This document shows positions 57,401-64,000 of a stretch of 64,000 nt of DNA, one piece after another. Source of the DNA: Hypoxylon rubiginosum. Taxonomy: Eukaryota > Ascomycota > Sordariomycetes > Xylariales > Hypoxylaceae. The notes beneath the pieces are model-generated. The model had not been told where the DNA came from and ran no database searches. It was given only the letters and a program-made list of their open reading frames with translations. Numbering within the stretch: position 1 is the stretch's first letter; each line of letters opens with the position of its first letter. Location of the stretch: positions 372,001 through 436,000 of the forward strand of contig CADCXA010000065.1 in the NCBI GenBank assembly GCA_902806565.1. The letters run 5' to 3'. Made by a program: the position numbers and the translations under genes.

Positions 57401-57763
57401 CCTGGCTACGATGAGTTTTGCACTAAACTCAAGTTATTTTGGAAAAAGCTTTTGCCTGGATCAAACCCTGAACCGGAACAGCTAGAAGAATCATTGAGAG
57501 CGTTGATATTTCGCAGGTTTCTAGAGCCGGAACAACATACTTGTTGCTCCATTAGTCAATTGGGCCAGGCAATGTCGAACCCGCCGTGGTGTCCCAAGGC
57601 AGCAAAGGAGGCTATAAAACCGGAGCTGGATTTCGAAACAATGGTGGCATTCCACCGGGAAAAGATGGCAAAGTGCTACTGCCCTAGCATTGAAAAGCCT
57701 CTGTGTGTTGTTTTTTGGGATGATTGTCAAACGATAGCAAATGGCGGCAGAATCGAAAAATGA
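54462..57763 (+). CDS. Ankyrin-repeat protein with fungal STAND-type N-terminal domain
   Basis: Five exons: 54462-54895, 54952-55213, 55297-55920, 55980-56352 and 56406-57763. Introns are 53-83 nt, phases agree, and the product has 1016 residues. It begins MADPLTISAGIIQFADVALRL, the hallmark of the fungal STAND N-terminal (HeLo-like/PF17111-type) domain, with a helical region to about residue 230. A middle region (about 233-440) has a Cys-containing segment (FRASCTCRAV) and a WLLRHTINLSIVVRNWS-like block seen in fungal ankyrin proteins. Ankyrin-type repeats follow (YLLRSGANPNYI; RAIHFAVMWPSALQQLISAGADVNCEDDYGRRPIHLAV; MVSWFISKGASPF). A Cys-rich TCYRDNCSCVCSPEGC near residue 860 is typical of this family. 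There is no NACHT or P-loop, so it is not a complete NLR. A role in signalling or heterokaryon incompatibility is only an inference. Confidence 0.82.
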
Positions 57764-58469
57764 TGCCTAACCGTCTGTTCCAACCCCTTTTTCTTAGGGT
57801 TCGGGGTTCGCTGCAGCGACCTCTGTCACTGGGGTCAGGCGTACAAGTCCGTGAGGCGGCGAGCAATAATCAGGTCAAGCTAGCAAGGACTCTTTTCTTC
57901 TTGTAGTTCGACTATGTTAAGCAGCCGAGCGAGGGAAGCCTGCTCATCGAGATCGACTACGATGCGAGCGTCGTCTCGCGCGCATAGGTCTAGGCCATAA
58001 AAGCACTTATCCCCGACGTCGTGGGTCGGCTTGCGCGCCTGGGGATGCCCAGCTCTATTCTCTCCGCGACTCGTTAGGAAAAATAGGGGGAATTTGATCA
58101 TTTACGTAGTTTTTCTCAGTATTGGTTTCAATGGTGCAATCATCGCTTCTACGTTACCAAGCAGCGCCTCAGATTAAAAACTGTCTCTGTTTGCATGGCA
58201 TGACATGATTTGAAAAGGTTGTCCCGCTCCATCTACCCTACGTCTTGACGTATGTCACGGCTTACGTAAAAGATTACATAATACATATTACGTAGTGTAT
58301 ATTACGTAAGCGGGCCGTTATCAAAACCTGGCGGAACCCCTTTTGTTTACCTTCGCGAAACAACAGTTCCTAGACCTTGACGACGCAGTACAGATGGAGA
58401 GACGTTTGGGGAGCGCCCTTTCATTATTGCAGTACCATTATTCGTAAGTTTCACATTAGATAGGTACTT
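57764..58469. other. Intergenic region with possible gene remnant and inverted repeat
   Basis: A GC-rich block (57880-58080) reads as protein-like fragments on both strands without an intact frame. An AT-rich inverted repeat CTTACGTAA (58261-58269) / TTACGTAAG (58302-58310) follows. Nothing can be assigned. Confidence 0.35.
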
Positions 58470-59243
58470 TCAGACTGTACCGAACTCTTGGTAGCCATCT
58501 CCTTTGTCGATCTTAACCACTATCACCACGAATTGCCCATTCTGTTCCTCGTCCCAGATGATATTCCCGTGTCTGTCGACGGGAATCAACTTCCTCCCCT
58601 CTTCCGTCTTCCTCATCTTCCTCTTCAGTTCCAGACTCGTTTCCTTAAACCTCGCCTTCGCCGCCTCGGCCTCGGGCCCGGTCAGCTCGGGGCCGGGGGT
58701 CGGCATGTACGTCCACGGGACGCCGTACTCGGCCTCCAGCTGCCGGCCGACGTCCTCCTTGGCCACCCCCGCCTTGGCGGCCGCGGCGACGTAGTAGTCC
58801 CAGACGCACCGCAGCGACCAGCCCGCGGCCCACTCGCGCTTGTCGGCGTCGGACACGGGGCGGCCGGCTTTCCTGAGTCGTTTGTGCGCGATGTTGATGT
58901 GGATCGTCATGTCTATGTTCAGCGAGACGCCGTAGTTGTACTTTCCGCGGCCGTAGATCCGGAAAGCCTGTTTGCTGCCTTCCATGTAGCGGTGCTGGGC
59001 CGCGAGCGCATCATCTGGAATGCACAGCTCTCCTGTCTGGGGACCAGGTTCCTTCGCCGCCAAGCCTTTGAGCTGGTTGACGCTTGGGACTAGTTTCTTC
59101 AGACGGGCCTCTGAGATGCGCCATTGGTGCGGTTCCCCTTTCAAGATATCTAAGATCTTAGACCTTCCAAGGTCTGGCTTCTCTCGTCGGATTCTTTGGA
59201 CCAGGTCGACAACTTCTTGATCTGATGGCGTCACGCTGCCCAT
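58470..59243 (-). CDS. Unrecognised fungal protein, 257 residues
   Basis: Single exon. Residues 1-55 form a helical, winged-helix-like block (EVVDLVQRIRREKPDLGRSKILDILKGEPHQWRISEARLKKLV). This pattern is also seen in front of other modules in fungal proteins. The centre contains an aromatic/Gly segment (QAFRIYGRGKYNYGVSLN) and a helical WSLRCVWDYYVAAAAKAGVAKEDVGRQLEAEYGVPWTYMPTP. The C-terminus ends in a short beta-rich part (IPVDRHGNIIWDEEQNGQFVVIVVK). No signal peptide or membrane segment. Strong GC bias in the middle and good codon use argue for a real gene. I do not recognise the family as a whole. Confidence 0.7.
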   Translation of the reverse strand: MGSVTPSDQEVVDLVQRIRREKPDLGRSKILDILKGEPHQWRISEARLKKLVPSVNQLKGLAAKEPGPQTGELCIPDDALAAQHRYMEGSKQAFRIYGRGKYNYGVSLNIDMTIHINIAHKRLRKAGRPVSDADKREWAAGWSLRCVWDYYVAAAAKAGVAKEDVGRQLEAEYGVPWTYMPTPGPELTGPEAEAAKARFKETSLELKRKMRKTEEGRKLIPVDRHGNIIWDEEQNGQFVVIVVKIDKGDGYQEFGTV

Positions 59244-59754
59244 CTTCTCTAGCTAGGTCGCTGGTTTCTCCAACCTGATATGATAATTTCCCTGTCTTGT
59301 TAAGGAATGGCAGAATTTGTTCAGAAATCCACAATATGGGGACTGTTATATATTATTTATGAGTTTGATCTTAGCTCACCGCCTCTAGCACACACCCTAC
59401 CGTGTGACAACTTGTGTGAAAAACAGTAAGGGGGCACTGCAAGAAGCAAACGCAGGAAAACCATTGGCGATATGACAAACTTCAGAGCTTAGTTATATCA
59501 TAAAACTTGTATTAACTCCCGTTTCTGAATATCTTATAACGAAGTGTACAAACGGGACCCAAGGTAACTGTTCTATGTCATCGCACACAACAATATCTCC
59601 AGAAGAGCTTTCCGGTTAAGATAAGGTACTTGATTTAGCTACTAGAGCTCAGTGAAATCTCTCGAATTGATAACCCTAAATTCCCGAAAACTCCTATGAA
59701 ATCTATTTGGATCGTAGTTATGAAACTATATCATATGGGAAGCTCTTCTTTGAT
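59244..59754. other. Intergenic region
   Basis: Promoter of the minus-strand gene starting at 59243 and 3' flank of the NucA/NucB gene. No coding signal. Confidence 0.4.
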
Positions 59755-60763
59755 TTAGACAGCCGGAGTAATCTCCTCGACAATTGTGTCCTCCCTCATC
59801 TCCAAGTTCGCCAACATATACCCATAATCCTCGTCGTCCTCATCCTCGTCACCGTGCAGCTCTCTCATCTGGTTAGGGTTCCCAAACTGAGCCTGCTCGT
59901 CCCACAGCGTCGCGTTGCGCGGCAAGACAACAAAAGCCCGCTGTCCGATCTGAGCGCCTCTGGGAAGATCCAGCTCCAGACCCGAGCTTGTACGATATAC
60001 AGGGGCACCGGGAAGCCTCTTATCCAACCCGCTGCGTCTCTTGGTCTTGGTCTTCTTCTTTTGGCCCGCATCCGGGTCATTATCCGTCCCATCTTCGGCT
60101 GTGTCGCCGCTATTAGCTGTACCACCAGGCCCAATGACCTCGTTATCGTCATCGGCATCGCAGTCTTGCTTTTCGCAGTACCCGATATCCCCAGCATTGG
60201 AGAACTCCACCGAGAACTGACACTTGCCACCATTGTTACCCTTGCAGAAGCTGCTCTGGTAGAAAGTGCCAATGATCCCGCCTTGCTTACGGTTCTGAGC
60301 CGCCGGCACGCAGCGGTTGAGGCGGGTGGTGGCACCGTTGGTCGGCACCGATGACGCAAAGGGGTACTCATCGCATTGGAACCCGGCAGCGTGGCCCTTC
60401 TTGGTTGAGCAGCGGTTGCCGCCTGACGCGATACAGCCAGCAGCCTTACGGCGGTTGCCCTTTGTGGTTTTGTCGGGTTTGTCATATTTCAACTCTTCGC
60501 CGATGCCAGCGCAGAAAGCTCCTGTGATGAACATCGTCAGTTTGGGAGGTCATGGAAATAGTAAGGATGAAGGGAAAGAGAGAGGAGCCTTAGTTAATAC
60601 CGTAGCACATATTGGTACATATCTCGTCCAAGCCGTCATTGCACACGAAGATCATAAGATCATTGGGATCCGCACGAGATTCGAGATTCGTATCAAGGAC
60701 GTTGACGGCAGATGAGGCCGCGGCGAGGCCGAGGAGAGAAGCAAGCAGACTGAGGTTCTTCAT
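59755..60763 (-). CDS. Secreted NucA/NucB-type deoxyribonuclease
   Basis: Two exons, 60763-60601 and 60521-59755 (79-nt intron, GTATTA..ACAG); 309 residues. Residues 1-20 are a signal peptide (MKNLSLLASLLGLAAASSAV), then a Cys-rich segment (CNDGLDEICTNMCYGAFC). The NucA/NucB core shows AAGCIASGGNRCSTKKGHAAG and the active-site signature GFQCDEYPFASS with its Asp-Glu pair, followed by CVPAAQNRKQGG and FCKGNNGGKCQFSV. The family comprises secreted non-specific DNases (Bacillus NucB). Beyond the core is an unusual C-terminal extension of about 140 residues: acidic (DCDADDDNEV, DEDEDDEDYGYM), a basic patch (QKKKTKTKRR) and a hydrophobic block. Extracellular DNA degradation is the likely role. Confidence 0.87.
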
Positions 60764-62120
60764 GATGATAGATGGACTCTGGAACTTAGGGAACTGCGAA
60801 TGATGAGCCTAGATGTTGGATGAAGTTATTGGACCGGACTGAGAACAAGCGTCAACAGCACGACTTTATAGAATTATCTCTGCCAGCATCCGGGCCTTCA
60901 TTAGACCAAAGTTTCTATAATAGAATCCATGCAACCTTGGCCGTATTCCTCACTCCCACAACATCCCTCAAGCTCCAGTGCCTCGTCCCGAAAGACATCT
61001 CGATCCTTGGTGCCTAGAATAGGGGCTGTCACGTCATGAGAGGTTGCCGTATCGAGAGATCTCATGTCAGGCAAACCGCACAGCCGATCAATGCCAGTCT
61101 AGACATGGCTATGAGATTTTCGCTAAACTGAAGCTGTGGTAAGTCAGATAATATTATCAATATGCTCACTTTATGTCGATGCTCACCGACAGCCTCGGGG
61201 CCAACGTTTGAGCTATTGTTAAACTGTCCCGTGAGTGGATAGCACGATGAATTCTGACATCACGAATGTTATGATATTTAGCCTGGGTTTGGTAGGATAT
61301 GCAGATTGTGATCAGCAATCCATGAAACCAAGGACACTCAAGAGAGGCGGTGACAGATTCTTTTAGTATAGATATCAGTATTGATCTGGAACGTGTCTGG
61401 CGAGAGGGTAGGCGTAGCAATTTAGATTGTCAGCCTCAATGCAACTACTGTATTGTTAGAAGCATGATACTATGAGGCAGTCCACTACCTCATGCTTCTA
61501 TAAATTTCATATAATCCATATTATTGAAATCTATCTATAGAGCGTTACTGATGATCGCCGGTATTTGTACTACCTACACAGAGCTGAAGATATATTCTAC
61601 ACTGTACGAGAAGAGGAAAATCCCATAGGTCGTCACTCGACCGTCATGTTTTGGAGTCGTAGCCCTCCTCGGAAAAGTAGAAGAGGGAGTAGATAGCAAT
61701 GCTACCTCAGAGGACGCATGAACGGAAGGAGGAAAATATGTTTATGCCGCCCATCCCCTTTTCCTTCGAGTTCGGTTAAAGGATCCATGATACTGTAGCA
61801 CAAAAATGAGAGCTGATAGAATGGATTCGAAAACGCCATGCATTGTGCCGGAGGATGTGAGTGACGTCAAAACTACCTAAACATATCATCCAATGGTTAT
61901 ACTGGAAAAGGGGTAATGGTGGTCTGCTTACCTAATCTCAGGTATCCAGGTGTATCAATCGGAGTTGGCGCTTCTTGTTAACTGTAACTGTCACTAAAAT
62001 AAAATAAAAACTTGCAGTATCGCCAGCCGCTTTATTACAGCTCTCTTTTGTTCGCCCAGAGGAACAACGAAGCTTAAACGCCAAACATTGCCGCTCAATT
62101 GTGAGATTTGAAAAGAAATC
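60764..62120. other. Divergent intergenic region with a short hairpin
   Basis: Promoters of the nuclease and of the gene at 62121. It contains an inverted repeat (AGAAGCATGA at 61458-61467 with TCATGCTTCT at 61490-61499). No coding signal. Confidence 0.4.
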
Positions 62121-63662
62121 ATGCCCGACAATCCAGACCTTTCCCTGCCCGCCAAGGCACCGTCGATGGCACGCTACCACGACCAGCCTATGTCTTTACA
62201 TCCAGCAGCTCTCTACACTCTCGTCGACCTGACGGACGCAGAGCTTGAAGACCTGGAGCGCGAGTGCGAAACTGGGTGCATCGACACGGGTAACGAGCGG
62301 GGCACCAACGTGCGTCTCGCCCCGCGGCCACGTTTTGTCGGTCAACCGCTGCGCGCCGTCTTTGACTACCATCTCGAGTTGGGAACCCAAAACACGTTTG
62401 AGCCCGCGTATTTTATCGCCGCCGCTGAGAAAGACTGGCGAACCAGGGGAGTCATACTGGTAACCCTAGACGATGACGAGCTTGATTGCAACGTTGACTC
62501 ATTTCGCATCAAGGCTGTTGATGCCGGCTTGAGTATAGTGAATCTGCAAATTGCGAATTCTTCGTGGGACGAAGAAAAAGATTGTTATGAGTTTCGCCCT
62601 GATAATGGAGATGATGACAACAATGATGATGACGACGACGATGACGATGACGACGATGGTGATAATGAAGATGGTCCACCGGCGCCGACCAAAAATGCCC
62701 CCCTAGGCTACTATATCCCCATTTACATCCACTCAAGTCTATCTGAAGATAAAGTGACTTCCAACCTGGAGCCAGCGTTCAAAAATAAATCGCCCGAAGA
62801 CTTCGCCTGCCGCATCCAAGCCAAACTCACGCCTGCATCCTCCGCCTCAGACACAGCATCGACCCAAGACCTCACCCAGCAAGCCGCCGCCTTGCACCCG
62901 CTGCGCTGTGCGAAGAATCCATATTTGCACAAAACTTACCTCCTCGTCATCGATACGGCAGACCCCGTCGAAAATGGCATGCTGATGGTTAAACTGCCGT
63001 CGTGGGATGCGAGCCACTCAGAGACGGCTGAAAAGACAGACTTGCGTCACGTCGGGGAGGAATTGGCCCTTGCTACTACCTCTCAGCAGCACATCCGCAT
63101 CCCGTATTCTTGCCACGACGGCCTGCAGACGCGCTTCCTGATCTTGGCGAATGGCGACGCCGACTGGCCGTCGGAGGACGTGCGCGCCCAACCCGTCTTC
63201 GTCGTCTTCCAGTACAACACGCACGGCAAGGAGCTGGGTTTCGGCGCCAATTCGGTGGATCCCGGCGCTGCGAAGCGGAAGCCCGGCGAGGAGCGACTGG
63301 TGTATGCGCCCGAAGTGGTCAAGCGCCCCGGACACGGTCTGGAGAGGATTGCGTGGAGCTACGACGAGGCTGTGAGACGATTTCCTTGGTTCTGTCGGGA
63401 GAAGCGTTTTGTCGAGGGTCTGGATACGGGTTTCTTTATATGCGTGGATGGAGACGGCGTGGCTACGACGGGGCTGCTGCTGGTGCGGAGAAAATGGGAC
63501 GGGAACGTGTGGGGCCGGACACGGGATGAGTTACTCGGTTTGCCCGTCGAGGATGTGAAGGATGTAAGAGTCCCCATTAAGGAGGCACTTGTTCTTCTGG
63601 AAAAGGGGAGGAAGGGCGAAACAGATTGGATGAGTGAGGGCTTGAAGGATTTCTTTTCGTAA
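62121..63662 (+). CDS. Unrecognised protein, 513 residues, with poly-Asp tract
   Basis: Single exon. It starts MPDNPDLSLPAKAPSMARYH. The first 155 residues and residues about 190-500 look folded (alternating beta-strand and loop patterns: RAVFDYHLELGTQNTFEPAYFIA; YLLVIDTADPVENGMLMVKLP; QPVFVVFQYNTHGKELGF; GFFICVDGDGVATTGLLLVRRKWD). They may be two or three repeated beta-rich modules. A stretch of about 25 residues almost entirely Asp/Asn/Gly (around residues 162-186) separates them and is encoded by a GAT/GAC run at 62610-62668. No signal peptide or transmembrane helix. I cannot name a family. Codon use and length support a real gene. Confidence 0.7.
   Translation: MPDNPDLSLPAKAPSMARYHDQPMSLHPAALYTLVDLTDAELEDLERECETGCIDTGNERGTNVRLAPRPRFVGQPLRAVFDYHLELGTQNTFEPAYFIAAAEKDWRTRGVILVTLDDDELDCNVDSFRIKAVDAGLSIVNLQIANSSWDEEKDCYEFRPDNGDDDNNDDDDDDDDDDDGDNEDGPPAPTKNAPLGYYIPIYIHSSLSEDKVTSNLEPAFKNKSPEDFACRIQAKLTPASSASDTASTQDLTQQAAALHPLRCAKNPYLHKTYLLVIDTADPVENGMLMVKLPSWDASHSETAEKTDLRHVGEELALATTSQQHIRIPYSCHDGLQTRFLILANGDADWPSEDVRAQPVFVVFQYNTHGKELGFGANSVDPGAAKRKPGEERLVYAPEVVKRPGHGLERIAWSYDEAVRRFPWFCREKRFVEGLDTGFFICVDGDGVATTGLLLVRRKWDGNVWGRTRDELLGLPVEDVKDVRVPIKEALVLLEKGRKGETDWMSEGLKDFFS
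62610..62668. repeat. GAT/GAC trinucleotide run inside a coding region
   Basis: Imperfect (GAY)n run encoding an Asp/Asn tract in the protein that starts at 62121. Confidence 0.8.
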
Positions 63663-64000
63663 GCGCTTCTATTACGAGCAGGCCAGCAAGTCTATAAGCC
63701 ATGTGTAAACTAAACTCAATAGAACCCATAATCTACTGTCTTGAGGGAAAAAGGGGGGAATTTGTGAACGGAGATGAATTTGGTCTTGGCAATACAGGCG
63801 GCCGGATCCCCCTTTTCTAGAGCACTACGCCCCTGCTAAGAGGGAGCAGCGCCCACCAAAAGCTGGGATATGTGTGAACTCGAGTGAGGCAAATGAGAAT
63901 GCGGACGATTGAAAAAATTTATATAATAATTTCTACACAGTTTAAATACATTTTTGATATCGTATATAAATACGGAGGTCGCTTTCAAAGGGTTTTTTCC
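63663..64000. other. 3' flank, window end
   Basis: AT-rich sequence after the stop at 63662. I see nothing else in it. Confidence 0.4.

Noticed and set aside
58488..59093. Plus-strand frame of 201 codons opposite the 257-residue protein gene
   Set aside because: Shadow frame with His/Arg/Pro bias and no motif; the minus frame has better codon use and a structured pattern.

Overview
The window reads as nuclear DNA of a filamentous ascomycete (Pezizomycotina, most likely Sordariomycetes). Genes have short introns (about 47-130 nt) with GTAAGT-like donors and CTAAC/CTGAC-type branch sites. The gene content is typical of that group: fungal CLASP/Stu1, Sec5, NACHT-WD40 receptor, DUF7053 and NucA/NucB-type secreted nuclease genes. 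A narrower taxonomic placement cannot be made by eye. No tRNA, rRNA or CRISPR was recognised.

Layout. 0-7 kb: Stu1/CLASP (-), a basic-secretory-protein-type metallopeptidase (+) and a conserved membrane-anchored protein (-). 7-14.9 kb: mostly non-coding, with a decayed small-secreted-protein gene (about 9.1-9.6 kb) and a small two-exon gene of 75 codons (10.65-10.94 kb, -). 14.9-20.2 kb: housekeeping pair, mitochondrial NAD-isocitrate dehydrogenase subunit 2 (-) and exocyst Sec5 (+), transcribed divergently. 20.9-25.6 kb: accessory immune-type pair on the minus strand, a NACHT-WD40 NLR-like receptor and, just upstream of it, a purine-nucleoside-phosphorylase-fold protein. 25.7-31.4 kb: repeat-rich, gene-free DNA with tandem duplications, hairpins and minisatellites. 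32-40.7 kb: short-chain dehydrogenase (-), Atos/FAM214-type protein (-), Fyv7 rRNA-processing factor (+), kelch-type membrane protein (-). 40.7-46.9 kb: a gene desert with one possible microprotein. 46.9-52.4 kb: DUF7053 protein and the RNA cytidine acetyltransferase Kre33/NAT10. 53-57.8 kb: an NRPS-like relic and an ankyrin protein with a STAND-type N-terminal domain. 58.4-63.7 kb: two unrecognised proteins flanking a secreted NucA/NucB nuclease.

The most interesting system is the NLR/PNP pair. The receptor begins, and the enzyme ends, with the same 23-residue Gly/Gln/Asn motif (F-x-G-x-G-x-Q-N-S-G-x-G-...-G-G-...-G), aligned without gaps. This is the arrangement of fungal amyloid signalling pairs (HET-s and sigma classes), in which the receptor templates amyloid folding of the effector motif. 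In the receptor the motif is one exon of its own. The receptor also carries an apparent single-base frameshift in its WD40 array, next to a 12-bp tandem duplication, so it may be a recently broken or polymorphic allele (or an assembly error).
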